Positions 39,935-52,329 of a stretch of DNA of 64,000 nt are shown piece by piece. This stretch comes from Erythrocercus mccallii (lineage: Eukaryota; Chordata; Aves; Passeriformes; Dicruridae), in the NCBI GenBank assembly GCA_013397435.1, contig VZRG01000270.1, positions 516,329 to 580,328 on the forward strand, given 5' to 3'. The notes beneath the pieces are model-generated. The model was given only the letters and a program-made list of their open reading frames with translations, did no database searches and was not told where the DNA came from. A program made the position numbers and the translations under genes. Position 1 is the first letter of the stretch; each line of letters opens with the position of its first letter.

Positions 39935-40245
39935 TGTTGGGGGTTAGGTTTGTTCCTTTGTACTTAGAATTTTTTTCCCCATAAAGTTGCTAGGAGACTA
40001 AGTACTGAGTGCTTAGGGGTGCTTGACCAAAACAAAGAGGTGGCCAAAGTCAAGTTTTGGGGCAGATGCTTTCTGATAATGGCCCAGCTGTTAAAACTGG
40101 GTGAGGCAGTGTCTCTTGTCTCTTTCACCACCCATCGTCCCTCGGGGGATATCTGCTGTTAATGGGCCATTAAGGCTCACCTTAATTACATCATCCCATT
40201 CTGAGATGCTCCACCCAGTGGGAGGGGCCCAGGAGCTCCTACCTA

Positions 40246-40253
40246 GATAAAAA
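40246..40253 (+). promoter_or_regulatory. TATA-like box of the solo LTR
   Basis: GATAAAAA lies inside the LTR about 310 bases from its 5' end and about 160 bases upstream of the hairpin pair. This is the usual place for the U3 core promoter. Whether it is active is unknown. Confidence 0.55.
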
Positions 40254-40410
40254 CGGGACTGAGGAACACCAGACATTCCTGTTTCTCCACTGGATCTTCT
40301 CCGGAGGAAGACAGGACCCATTTCTCCACCACTGGACTTTTCTACGGGATCGTCTCTACTCCACAGAACTGCATCTGTTACCCCAGGAGGATTCATCTGG
40401 ACTGCTTCTA

Positions 40411-40431
40411 ACACCCTGACCAACAGGGTGT
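40411..40431 (+). repeat. Perfect 8-bp stem hairpin in LTR, first
   Basis: ACACCCTG and CAGGGTGT pair exactly across the 5-base loop ACCAA. It lies downstream of the TATA-like box, so it would be in the LTR transcript. Confidence 0.85.
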
Positions 40432-40440
40432 CAGGTCACA

Positions 40441-40459
40441 TCCCTGACTCTGTCAGGGA
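40441..40459 (+). repeat. Perfect 8-bp stem hairpin in LTR, second
   Basis: TCCCTGAC and GTCAGGGA pair exactly across the 3-base loop TCT, nine bases after the first hairpin. Together they would form two adjacent RNA stem-loops. Confidence 0.85.
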
Positions 40460-40469
40460 TTTCCTAGGG

Positions 40470-40507
40470 TTTTGTTTGTTTGTTTGTTTTGTTTGCTTGT
40501 TTTTTGT
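40470..40507 (+). repeat. (TTTG)n run inside the LTR
   Basis: Repeated TTTG units with a GCTTG interruption form a T/G-rich run between the hairpins and the AGTAAA signal. It belongs to the LTR. Confidence 0.8.
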
Positions 40508-40536
40508 ATTACTACATTTGTATTTTTAATATTGTT

Positions 40537-40542
40537 AGTAAA
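40537..40542 (+). terminator. Polyadenylation-like signal AGTAAA of the solo LTR
   Basis: AGTAAA is a known weaker variant of AATAAA and sits where R-region polyadenylation signals are expected, about 290 bases after the TATA-like box. Use is not shown. Confidence 0.4.
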
Positions 40543-40687
40543 GAACTGCTATCCTTATTCCCAAAGCTTTGCCTGAAAGCCCTTAATTGCAAAATTATAA
40601 TAATTCGGAGGGAAGGGGGTTTACATTCTCCATTCTAAGAGAACACCAGCTTTTCCTGGCAGATACCTGTCTCTTCAAACCAGGACA

Positions 40688-40692
40688 ATACT
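40688..40692 (+). repeat. 5-bp target-site duplication, right
   Basis: Second exact copy of ATACT, directly abutting the terminal CA of the LTR. Confidence 0.8.
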
Positions 40693-43048
40693 CAATAACA
40701 TGTGGAAAAGGTAATTTTGCTTCTTAATACTTCTTTTCAATTTCTGTGGGAATATGTAAATAACTCCAGATTAATTCAATGGATGTTTTCCTTGTTACCA
40801 AAAAGTTGATGGAAGTCTATATTTCCTTCCTTTAAGCTAAGCAGAGTCTTTTCTAGAACTTATACGCAGCTGTACTATACTGGTACCTAATTTATTAACC
40901 AAGAAATTCCATCAGGTTATACTTCCTGAAGGACCTGGACAATATCTATAACACAGATGTCATGGTATGAATTAACATTTTACCATCTGAAACAAAATGA
41001 AAGTGTTTCTGTATATTCAGTGGAAACTTCAGATCTCTTTTCTGCAAGAATTTTACTAAGTAAAACATCTTCTCAGTATTAGGAAAATTACCACTGAGAT
41101 ATATGCCCAGCTTGAGCAGTGGTCACATTTTCAAAAAAGTTTAGACATTTGGGCTATTCTGAAATTAATCAGAATAGGAGAATCTGAGCAGGATTCCTGT
41201 TTCAAGAACTGATTGTTTAAATTTTTTTAAATTGTTTTAATTGTTTTGATTGTTTAGAATTTTTTTAAAAGAAATAAAAAATTCAAGTTAAATTTCTCAT
41301 TAAGCTATTTTATGGACTTGAAAAAAATTCTTACTTTTCCCTTTCTCTTCCAAACTGATGCTCATAAAAACCTAAAACTAATAAAAATATTAATAGTGAT
41401 CCTGTTAATTGTGTTTTCTTTTAATGCAGCTCTTTAGTAAAACACACACAAAACTTCAGATATTTTGACTCTTCCAAATGTGATCTCTAAAGTCAGCAGC
41501 ACATGCTGCAGATTTCTACTGTTAGCCCATGTTCAAAGAAATTTTTATAACTACAATTTTTGTGTAAGATCACTAGAGATCCAATATTTCCTAGGCTTTC
41601 AATATTCCTACATGCCTTTGATCTCTGGCTGCATCTTGCGTAATAAATTAGGAAGAGAGAGAAAATCCTTGTCACTGGAACACATTGAACAATGCTATTC
41701 TCTCCACTTCTAAATAGTTAGAGCCAAACCCCTTGCCAGAGTTTTGGCCTTGACCAACTAACACTACCATTTCCTGGGCACAGCTGAAGCACTAGTATGT
41801 CTCAGAGATGATTTCAAATAGTTGGATGCAGTTACTAGTCCTTGGGGTTCAGAAAAAATAATCACATTAATAAAGATTATTTTGTGACATTTGCCTCAGA
41901 CCCTTTCAATTTACCAGCCTTGTTTCCATCTCTATATTGAATTGCTGTCATGAAGTGTTTAAGGCAAATGTTTGGTAATATTTTGAGGACATAATTTTCA
42001 CCTGAATAAAAATATTTTGTGGGCTTTTCTTTAAAGTAGTAAGAATCTTGTTTTCATCTAAATTGATTTCATTGAAAGGTTCCTACTGAGACCACAGTCT
42101 AAACTTGATCTTGAGAATTGTTTAGGCCTCTGCATGCAGAGTGTCACTGAATTTGTGAGATAAAGTCCTCGGTTTCTTACAAACAGCAATGTCTTTTTCT
42201 GTTCTATACATTTGTCTATGATTTTTTGTACTCATGTAAACTTACAAATATTCATGTCTTGTGGAGATGCTTTCCTTCTTTTTTATTTGTCTAAAATCAG
42301 GCACCTTTTTTTATTTTGTTCCTCTTCCATTCATACTAGATATTCACGGTCATCAGACAATGAATGATCGTTCCTTACTTCCATGATCTAAGGCAATTTT
42401 GATTTTAAAGACCAGAACCGTCAAAACCCTTACATTTCTCTTTTACAGGTTGAATAGGTCTAGTGTATTTAACTATTTGTCTTTTACATCATACATACAG
42501 ATTGTATACGTACAAAAATTTTCCTTAAGACTGAAAATATTTAACCCATAAATCAGGAGATAAATCAGGCAAAATGGTTGTGGTTTTGAGGATAGTGTTT
42601 TTGAGTATACCTGCCTCAGACTTCCAGATTTTGAAGGAGCAAGTGCTGACTTATGCTACAATTCAGATCTTCACTACAGAGCTTTGCTACAGAGCCTCTA
42701 GTAGTGTAATTTTCTTTCTGCAAGTCGTCGATGCACCCAATTTGCTGCTTCTAAGTTAATAAGGAATTGAATAAAAAATTCAAACTCTCAGTTTCTTCCA
42801 TGCAGAAAAACTGATTAAAATAACTAACTGGATATTTTATACTCTTATAACTCTTATAACTCTTATTAATACAGAGGAGAATTATAAGAACTGCATCTGT
42901 CTTCTAGATTCTTTAAACTGTAGATGCAGTTAATCAGTATTTTTTAATACCTCTCTCTCTTCTCCTCTCCCTGTCTTTTTCTTTCTGTTTAAAGATTCAT
43001 CATCAAATGAAAGAAAATAAAGTAAATTTCATGGATCTCTCAACATAC
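40693..43048. other. AT-rich non-coding DNA, no gene seen
   Basis: No frame longer than about 82 codons and no named repeat. A 9-bp tandem repeat (ACTCTTATA, nearly three copies) lies at 42841-42867. Confidence 0.55.
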
Positions 43049-43128
43049 CAGTGAAGAAGAGGTTCAAATGTTTTGATCGCTAATGAAGATACACTCCCCT
43101 GATGTCATAGTGACCCAGTTTATGAATC
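43049..43128 (-). other. Weak exon-like segment, minus strand
   Basis: On the minus strand a pyrimidine-rich TTCTATTTTTTTCTAG acceptor is followed by 80 bases and a CTG/GTATGTTGAG donor. All three frames contain a stop or stop early; the frame beginning at the second base is open for 15 codons before TAG. It is phase-compatible with the stronger exon-like segment at 63286-63380 on the same strand. It could be a terminal-type or non-coding exon, or chance. Confidence 0.2.
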
Positions 43129-45381
43129 CTAGAAAAAAATAGAAAATCTATTATGGGTTCCTTGGAAAAGCAGAAATATTATTCATGAAGGAATTATATT
43201 TAATAAAGTAGGCTTATAAAAAAAGTTCTTACCTTTAATTTTAGATTATTCTCTCCTTCTAAAATCAACTTTGATGCAAATCATGTCAAAACTTGAAAAA
43301 TTTCCCTGCTATTGTAGTATATTTAAATAAAATAATAACAATATTGGACATCAAAATATTGTTTAAGAAAACAATAACATGGATTTCTAATTTCCTAAGT
43401 CGTTTTTTAAATCAATCTCAAGCACAGTTTGTCTCCATGGTACTCAGTAAGGTTTCAGATCTATGGCATAATTAAAAGAAAGCCTGACTGGCCTTTCCAA
43501 CAGGACCATGGATAGTGCCTAAGTGGTTGCAATGACTTTGACTACCACTTGGTCACCTATAACAATAAAATTATTAAAAAAAACATAGAATAAAATATAT
43601 AAGATAGAAAACTTTATATTTTAACTACTACTGGCAATTTTTAATGGCATCATGCTCCACCATGTAATCTGATATTTTTAACTGTAAATGTCTTTAAAAA
43701 TTGTTACTTTTCTTTTGAATGGGTGAATAACAATATTCTAAAGAGTGTCTCTTTAGTGTGTGCTGCAGACCAACTGCTCAGATTATGAGGAAAACTGTCT
43801 ACAAAATCTTATGAAGATCTCCACTGTGTGCAGTGTTGTGGGGAGCTCCAGGGCTTGTTGCTCTTTCAGTTAAATTACACAAACAAGGATAAAAATGCAA
43901 AAACTGGTCCTCTCGTATGTTTTGTAGAGAGAAATATTATATCTAACAGATATATAAACTTTATCAAATTATCAAGGAGATATTCAGTACATCAAGACTC
44001 CTTTGTCTAAGGGTCATATTCCATCCAAGCAAAGCTTTATTGCAGAACATGCAATAAATTGTGTTAATGATATCACTGGAATTATTTGCAGTGTAAAATA
44101 CTGTTCATTACAAATAAAGATGACAGTCTGGCTCAAACAGGATTAAATGAAGAGTGAGAATAATAATAATAAAAAAAAGGTAATCACTTCAAATTACAGC
44201 ACTAGAATGAAACCCTGAAATAGCTCCTATAAAACTATTTATAGGCTTCAGTTGTTCTCATGCCGAGGACATAAAAAATTCTTGTTTGCTTATGCTTAAA
44301 TGTCTTTAAGAGAGAACTGTCACCATAAAATCTTTCCATGTAACTGAAATCTCTAACTACTCTTTGATCTATGTAGCTTACTCATTTCCTTTATTAATAT
44401 ATTTTGGCCAGAGTCCCCAGCTGACAACAGACTTATTTAATAAATCTCTATAAAGAACTCCACAACATTTGTATATAGCGTGAGATACAATTTGACCATT
44501 AATTGGCCATTAATCACTAGTGTTTGGAAGAAGAAAAAAATGCAAACCAACAAAGTTGCTGGTAAACTTGTTCACTTCATCAAGCTATCTTCATCGCCCA
44601 GTGTCTCAGGAGACAATTTTGCATTTCAATTTTCAGAAACATCCTGCCAGCATAGAGGTGTATTGCTTTCTAGAGCTTCAAAAGAACCTGTGCCATGGTG
44701 CAGATTCTGCAGTTCCACTCAACTCTTCTCTGGCTGTTTATTTACTTATGGAGCAGAAGCAAGTTACAGCTCCCTTTGATTAGGAATGCACAGCTGTAAA
44801 ATGAGATTTTAGAAAACTAAGCTTGAGATTATCAGAAGAGTGACTATGGGAACACAGCTTAAGATTTATAGTCCCTGTGTGAGCGTGATAGCTGTGGTCT
44901 TATGGACCATGTTCCTGTTCTCTGTTCTGTGTGTACTTTCACGATGGGATTGATCTCACCTTTAGAATTATAAAACTAGGCATTTAATTAAAGCTAGATG
45001 TTTAGCCAGATGGAAACTAGTTTACATATGATACCTAACTTTCAAAAATTTAACATGCACTATGATATTAAAAATAAAATGTAAATAAATGTTATTATTT
45101 GCAAATATAACAGTTAAGTTTTAAAATAAAATAATAAAAGTATTAATAATAAAATTGACATGAATCTTAATTTTTTAATCTGTTTAAAAACAGTAGTTGC
45201 ATCTTTAGTTCTTCATTGTCAATTGGAGTAAAAAATTCATTTCCTGCTGTTACCTTGGATAAAGGAATTGTGCAGCCTTCTTTATTATTCTTCCAAGTTG
45301 AATTTCCTGTGGACTTTTTAAATTTTAAAATAGAGATACTGAAATTAAGGCACACATTCACATAGAACTCACCTTAGTTAC
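43129..45381. other. AT-rich non-coding DNA, no gene recognised
   Basis: Frames of 87-99 codons at 44480-44783 overlap on the same strand in different frames, without domains. The stretch at about 44930-45010 (GGGATTGATCTCACC and AAACTAGGCATTTAATTAAAG) resembles an old amniote interspersed repeat, but I cannot name it. 45070-45165 is very AT-rich. Confidence 0.45.
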
Positions 45382-46254
45382 TTTGGTTTGTTGGCCCTGG
45401 CTGAGCACCAGGTGCCCACCAGAACCTCCCTGTTGCTCCCCTCCTCAGCTGGAAAAGGGGGAGAAAACATAACAAAATGTTTGTGGACCAAAACAAGCAG
45501 AGGGAGAGATCACTCACCAATTACCCTCTTGGACGAAACAGAATCGACTTGAAGAAATTAGTTTAACTTATTGCCAATCAAATCAGAGTAGGGAAATGAG
45601 AAATAAATTCAAATCTTAAAAACACCTTTTCCTCACCACTCCCTTCTTCCCAGGCTTGAGTTTCTTTCTGACTTCTCTGCCTTATCCCTGCCAGTAGCAC
45701 AGGGAGACAGGGAATGGAGGTTGGGGACAGTTCATTGTCTCCCCTGTTGTCTCCCCTGCACCTTCATCCTCAGGGAGAAGACTCCACATTCCAGTAAGAG
45801 TCCCTCCCATGCAAAACAGTTCTCCATGAACTTCTCCAGCGTGAATCCTTCCCACTGGCTGCAGTTCTTCATGAACAGCTTCAGTGCGAGTCCCCTCCAC
45901 AGGGTGCAGACTCTCAGGAATATGTCACAAGTCCTGACAGCAAAATCTGCTCTAGTGTGGGGTCTGTCCTCCATGGGTCCACAGCTCCTGTCAGGAGCCT
46001 GCTCCAGCCCAGGCATCCCACAGGGCAGCAGCCTCCTTTGGAGATCCACCTGCCCAGGCATGAGACTCTCTGTGGTGGATATCTGCTTCACAATGGAGGT
46101 CTCCGATGGGATCAGCCTTGCCCAGTGGCAGGTCCATCTTGGAACCAGGTGGCACTGGTTCCATCAAACATAAGAGAAGCGTCTAGCAGTTGCTCGCAGA
46201 AACCATTCCTGCAGCCCACCCCAGTACTGAACCTTGCCATACAAACCCAATAAA
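45382..46254 (-). mobile_element. Avian ERV LTR (probable ERVL), minus orientation, internally deleted
   Basis: Read on the plus strand it runs from a degraded TTTGGTTTGTTGGCCCTGG end through CTGAGCACCAGGTGCCCACC, CTCCTCAGCTGGAAAAGGGG, GAGAGATCACTCACCAATTA, AATCAAATCAGAGTAGGG and repeated CTCCAGCGTG...CCCAC...GGCTGCAG units, to GTTCCATCAAACATAAGAGAAG, CTGCAGCCCACCCCAG and CAAACCCAATAA. This is the order of a common avian LTR family that I recall, on the reverse strand. A segment expected before 46115 is missing; the older copy at 5755-6415 retains it. The terminal TG/CA dinucleotides are mutated and no target duplication is convincing. There is no viral gene. The frames of 72-150 codons at 45682-46253 are shadows of this repeat. 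Confidence 0.8.
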
Positions 46255-49200
46255 AATACCTTTGTGACATAACTGAGATATTGTTTGCCTTTAGTAATTT
46301 TTGAGCCCAGTCCTATTCTCATGGATGTCAATGTCACAGAAGCATTGCCTTTAATAGAATAATATCTTTTCCCTTAAAAATATAGAAGTAAAAAATACTG
46401 AGGAGTACTTATCTGGACCACTTACACAGTCATTCCTCTTTCTCAGTGTCAATTTCTTTTTGAAGTATGAGTTAAGATAATTTTGCTGTTTATAAAGAGC
46501 CTGACATAACTTAATTAAGCAGTGAGGACTGGCAGGCCAATCCTGTATTTATCATTTCTAGTTATGATGTAAATGCTAACAGTGTTTTATAGTTATTGGC
46601 TCAAAAAAAAATTCCAGATCATAGGATCTACCACTGTAGGGAATAAAAAAGTTTCACTGCTGGTTCAGATACCGTAGATAGACAAAGTAATACTGAATAT
46701 TTCCTTTCTCATATTGTATAGAAATATAAGCACATTTCAGTGCAAGCAGATGTGAATTCCAGTTTGAAAATGTCTGAGAAATATTACCATTTTATTTGAC
46801 ATAAGAAAAAAACGTATATGAGTCATCCTAATATGAGTATCCCAATTCATTGCAATACTATGCAATTCATCACAATGAAAAATTAATCAAATTTAAATTT
46901 ATTATTAATTATTATACTATTTTTTTAACTAAAAAGATCAAATTATAAAAAGGTCAGTAGGCTGAGCTGTCTACTGGGGTTAAACTACAACAGTCACCTT
47001 AATTTAATTGATAGCTGTGGGTTAATTCAGTAATCTTATGTTCTCCAAGTAACAATAAAACAGATTTGAGAGGCTGAGGACATCTGAGAAGTACACAAAG
47101 CAGCTGACTGATACTGCATGGGATAAGCAGAGGCATTCTGGAAACTACATAGGATGAGCTCAAGCCTTTATGTTTTGGCAATGAAGCCCTAAACATTGAA
47201 TTTAGAAATCCCAAGACCAGCGTATAAGGAAGAGGACTAAATGAGAACAACGTATGTGGAATATAAGGAATTCAACAAAGTTTTTTACTTCAAATACTAA
47301 GCAGTTTGAAAACACTAAGAGATTAATACCCACATCTTTACCAAAAATTCTTATTCAATCATGTATATTTATGGCAATCTTGTAATATGAATGGAATGAA
47401 ATAAAATAATGGATGATTTAATTATTTAATTATTCTATGTTCCCTGTCAGAACTTGTTTTAGTACTTGGTCTGGAGGCATGTCTTTGGAAACATCAGCTG
47501 AATTGAAAAAATAATTAAATTAGAGGACCTTGACATAAGCCTGGAGTCTTCCAGGCTCTGAATTCGTGCACATAGTCCTCATTTTCTGGACTGGACACAT
47601 ATGTCTATTTCTGCTTGAAAGATAGTGGCTATGAGATAATCAATGTGCTGCTAATGTGAGAAAAAAATCTTACTAAGTCAAGGCTGTGATATATGATATT
47701 TACCATTCTTTTTATTATTTGAACTTATTAAAAAGTACAAATTTTACTTTAACTTTGATTATTACACCTTTTGAAATTAATTATTATTTTCCACTTTAAT
47801 CCCCATTATTTTTTACATGGCCTCAATAAATGGCAATGAAGATTCTATTTTCGTTACCCATAGTGGTGTATATTTTTCCTGAGTCACATCTAATTGAGTT
47901 CCTGCAAATTTGACAAATGTGTGTGAACTAGAAATCACTGCTGAATTTAGGCTAATATCTATCCAGAAGTCAACTGTAGTAATGCAAGCAATCCAAATAA
48001 AAAATCTTGGCAAGGGAGTAATTATAGTCTGAAATTCATATAATGGATTTTGCAATGTGTGTTAGAAATGAAGAAATTTTGCCTTCTACACAGTTTTATA
48101 ATAACTCTTAGAATATAAACTAGCAATGATGATAAAGGAGTTCATGGTTATAGGATGTGCCTGCATTTCCTTTCTCTTTCTGGTTGCTGCATTCATCCCT
48201 CCCATGTTTGGTTTCTTGTGCCCAATTATCTTAATGTAGGATTCTTCCATGTAATTTTAACATTTTTTATTAGCTTAGAGTCCCAAGAGTGATATAACTG
48301 TGCAATTTAACTGTGCTAGAAAGAGGCAAGACTGTACAAATCTGACTCGCTCAGCAGCATCAGAGGCTGTTGTGCCTCTGTACCCATCAACAAGTGTTTA
48401 GGCACATGGCAAAGTCTGGCAGTGGAGACTTAAGCAGTTCAGAGGCTCAGATATTCACAGAAAAAAAGTAGATCTTTGCAGAATTTTATTAGCATCTTAA
48501 AGGCAAGTTCAGCAGGGACTTTCATGGTCTTTTTAGGATCTAGCCTCAAAAACATACATACATAGCTGTGCTACTTGAAGCTGTGCTACTCTTTTATAAC
48601 AGTGGGGTGGTCCTTTCAAGCACTTCAGACTCTTAAATCACTTATTGAATTCAGCTCCTCTCTAGCCCCTACAGGACATAAACATACATAACGCCAGGAA
48701 CTTTCCTTCTCATCACATTATTTCACAAAATGTACTGTTTTTCTGGCTAACATCTATTCAGAAAAAGCTTAAAAATGAAAACCTTAAATCTTAGACCAAA
48801 AACATTTGAACCTGAGTTTAATTTAGACAAAACAATGGTTTGGAACACTTCTAAAGGATTTTGATGAGACCTAGACCTGAAAGCATTTGGTGAGTTTAAC
48901 ATGAATCTTTCCACCATGTGATGACCAAAAGTAAGGGAAAGGAAAGGCAAGTCCATGAAGATGCATTATCAGGGCCTTTTCAGTGCAAGTGTTGATCTCT
49001 ATGAAGTGATTCAACTCCTGAGAATACATTCTTGCTTCAAAATAAATGTGTTTGACAGCTTTCAGCAACTCAAACCTTCAGGTCTTCCCCAACATAATTG
49101 GATTGTGTTTTCTAAGAGTTTCTTCCTTTATCCTGGATTGAAGCAAGCAAGCTATTTCTTAATTATATGCTTTAATGCTTGTTGAGAGCTGAAGTATAGG

Positions 49201-49336
49201 AGCAAATAAGCTAAATCCCACCAGATCAAAGTATTTTTACAGAGTACAATACTTTGCTCAGCAGCAAGAGACATATCAAACATTGACCTCTTCACAAAGG
49301 CATTTAGCCTCATGGTTTGCCTTCTAACAGTTATTT
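46255..49336. other. AT-rich non-coding DNA, no gene recognised
   Basis: Frames remain below about 84 codons. A 13-bp duplication AGCTGTGCTACTT/C lies at 48564-48591. A 40-base piece at 46951-46992 resembles one end of another avian LTR but is too short to call. Confidence 0.5.
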
Positions 49337-49864
49337 GTGATCTCTTCCCCTGTTTGCCACAATTCATTTCTCTTCTCTTCTGCTGGAGAATGGTTCATAG
49401 CAGATTATAAACTGTACAGTTCACTTAGTGCAGGAGTCACACCTGCTGCAGAAATTCTTGTAATACTTCAAAATCCCATAGAAGTGACTTCTTTTCTCTT
49501 TTTCTTTTTTTTCCCTTCTGGCTCTCATTGCATAGCATTCCTGACCAGGTATTCACGATTAAAATCTATAAGACTGAAGCAGAATTTCTCCCACTGTAGC
49601 AGCCATATTTCTAGTGTCAGTAAATATGTTGTTCAGACTTTATCTAACTTGAAGCAGTTTTCAATTTTTTACTGCACTAAGTTGGATTCATCCAGTTATG
49701 TGAAATGCTTACACTTGGACTTCACTTCTTTCGTTCCTCATCTTCAATTTTATATCTTTGCATGTATTTATTTTTGTATTGCTTTTTCCATGTTCTTTGT
49801 AGTTTCACTTTTGAGAATGGATGTAACATCTATTTTTGTTTTGAAACAAATAAAGTCAAAATGA
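49337..49864 (+). other. 175-codon open frame in T-rich DNA, probably not a gene
   Basis: It is the longest plus-strand frame in the window and starts with ATG. The product is Ser/Phe/Leu/Ile-rich, with a run of seven Phe at about residues 54-60 (one Leu precedes it) and a hydrophobic stretch near residues 135-160. Stop codons are purine-rich, so a pyrimidine-rich strand stays open by chance. No domain, splice site or polyadenylation context supports it. A small membrane protein cannot be excluded. Confidence 0.15.
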
Positions 49865-52329
49865 AATGTTCCAAAATATTTCCCTTAAATTTTGTGATTT
49901 CTAAACATGCTTTCCTTTTCTTTTGCCCTTGTATGTCTCTTTTATTGTGCTTATCTTATCTGTCTTTTCTCATACTTTTTGATTAATTTAAGCTTATATT
50001 CTATCACAACAAATTAGTGCTGCGTACTAGCAGCGTCTCCTTCTGCTATTAATATGCCAGACTGGGTCCATGTAGAAGAAAGCCTTCTCTGCCTATTTCA
50101 CCTCTCTTTGGACCTCTCTAGGATTAATGGACTCCATGCTTCACAGCATGCACCAGACTAGACTTCCAGTAGTTACCCTAAATTCCTGCGGGGCATCGTC
50201 CTTCTTTCTGGTACTCTAACCAGTTTTCCTGTCTGCAGCAATAAGAGCGTGACCTTTTAACTTTGTAACTAATTTCTACTAGAAAAAACAACATTTATTA
50301 TTTCTTAAACTAAAATTAAGCAGAAAAGGGGCACTGTTAAATGTAGATTTCCTATTAACTTTTGTCCCATCTTATTTTTCAAAAGTTGACTTCAGAACTG
50401 TACAACTGGAGGCCAAATTTAAGTGAACTGAATGCATGTCCACATAGACACTCATAATTTCAAATGATCTCCATTAATTTATCACCATGACAGTAATGAT
50501 GTGAGTTGCACAAGTCTTTACCATTATTGTAAATTATTATTTGTAGAGGATAAAGAATGAACATGAGGAATGAATTTGGTTTGTATTTCTTCAGGTAATA
50601 ACTATCAAAGTATGTTCAGGTTAGAAATTATCTAGCCTCTAAAGCTTTTATCTATTCTGTAACTCTTGTAAATGACCAGTGTCAACAGAGAGCCTCCCTG
50701 GGCAGTGAGATCCAGTTTTTGGAAGTTTTCTTGGCAGCCCTCATGAGAAAGAGCTCTAATGAAAGGAAGATGCCTACCTACTTCACACTCAGGATGGTAG
50801 GGATGTAGGGAGTTTTTGCCAGTGTTGTGGTGTTTCGTCTTTTCTCTCTTTTACAGAAATTTTTAACTGCCACTGTTAACCATAGCTGTTTTACAAAACC
50901 CTTTCATGGACCACCAAGTAATAATAAAAAACTGATCCTTTCAAGTGATCATCTCAACAGTTAATAAGGGCATGGAAGACTAAACTTTTAAAAGCGATTT
51001 TTGGTCAAAATTATACAATTTTAAACTTTATTCTCATAATACACCTTTTAACATGGGCCATTGCTAAATCCAGACTAAGAAACTGATTTATTGTTCTAGG
51101 GCTCTAGTTTAGCAGATGGATAAAAGTGTCTGTACAATTGGATAATTTTAAGCTAATGCTCTATTTTCTTTTTCAGAAAGGCAAAATATTCTGCTAACTG
51201 CTATATTAAAAAAATCCCTATTGATTCAGTAGTTGTCTTCAATATGATGGTTTTTTTTCATTTAGATCAATAATTTGATAGTACTTTTTTTGAAAATCTA
51301 TCTTTCTATGAATTTCCTGTCATAAACTGCATACTAAGGTGTTAAAACACCTGTGCAAGCCTTACAAGCTGTAAGTTATGTTGGAAACAACACATATTTT
51401 CCTACTAAATTTAGCATAATGTGTAAACAATAGCTTCAAAGGGGATAAGTTGTTTTACTCTACTAAATTAAAATATCAAAGTTTAAAAATAAATAAAAAA
51501 TTATCTTATTAAAGCAAACCCCAAAATTAAATGGCAAGAATAAACAAGACCATGTGTTATCTGAAACAGTTTACAATTCTTTAATTTCAGCTTTTAATCC
51601 CTGCCAAAAATATTAGTAAATAAAAGAAGCTTGAAAATTAGTGGAAAAACAACAGTGTTGTGTGGAAAATACCCAAATCCTTTCTATCTATCACTTTCAG
51701 CATGTTGAATGACAATTCTCTTGCAGTTCAGAAAACCTGTGCAAAATGGTGTCAATAAGTAATTTTGTTAATAATGGGTACCTAGAACAGAACGGGTAGA
51801 TTTAAATTTTACCTTGTTTTAAAGTGTAGGAAGTTCTCTTAAAATAAAATCACAGGCACTTGGTCAAATCTTTCAATAAATTCTATATTTCTAGATGGTG
51901 ATATAATTTGAGGAATGGTACAAAATAGCTGCTGAAATGAAGCATTTTTAATAACAGTTTTAGTCCCTCTTCTGTTTAAAGACAGCTGGTGAATGGGCAG
52001 CTCTTATCTTCCTGCACATACACCTTTTAATAAATTTTAATAAATTTTGTTGATACAGAACAGAAGCTATCATGTTGATATCAGGACACTCAAAATTTCA
52101 GCCCCAAAGATTTGAATCAAACTTTGCAGGTTTTTTAATTGTTAATCAGTAACTATAGCTAGATTGTAATGATTAAACAATTGCATTGTGAACGTTGAAT
52201 GATTGGCTAATGTTTTAGTTTAAGGAAAAGGGAAGACAATCTAAAGATGAATAAAATGTCTGGGTTACAGGAGTGCAGTCAGCAGAACCAAGCAGTAACT
52301 GGGGAAAGACATTTTTGACAGTGGGGGAT
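49865..52329. other. Non-coding DNA, no gene recognised
   Basis: No frame of interest. The portions 50040-50240 and 50680-50820 are less AT-rich and could be very old repeats, but no family was recognised. Confidence 0.5.

Larger units (their letters stand above)
39935..40687 (+). mobile_element. Solo LTR of a passerine-type endogenous retrovirus, complete
   Basis: The element starts TGTTGGGGGTTAGG, ends CCAGGACA and so has the canonical TG...CA ends, 753 bp apart, with 5-bp ATACT duplications on both sides. Its U3 contains ATGGCCCAGCTG, TTAATGGGCCATTAAGG and CATCATCCCATTCTG blocks that I recall from abundant songbird LTRs. A TATA-like GATAAAAA lies at 40246-40253 and an AGTAAA polyadenylation-like signal at 40537-40542. 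Two perfect hairpins lie between them. No internal viral sequence is attached, so it formed by LTR-LTR recombination, which removes the proviral body. The intact ends and duplication suggest it is the youngest element in the window. The ERVL assignment rests on duplication length and memory. The 110-codon minus frame at 40091-40423 is a shadow. Confidence 0.9.

Noticed and set aside
40091..40423. 110-codon minus frame
   Set aside because: Antisense to the solo LTR and entirely within it.
45682..46253. Frames of 72-150 codons on both strands
   Set aside because: All lie within the minus-oriented LTR at 45382-46254.
46951..46992. About 40 bases resembling the end of another avian LTR (GGGGTTAAACTACAACA)
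   Set aside because: Too short and without the rest of the LTR; could be coincidence.
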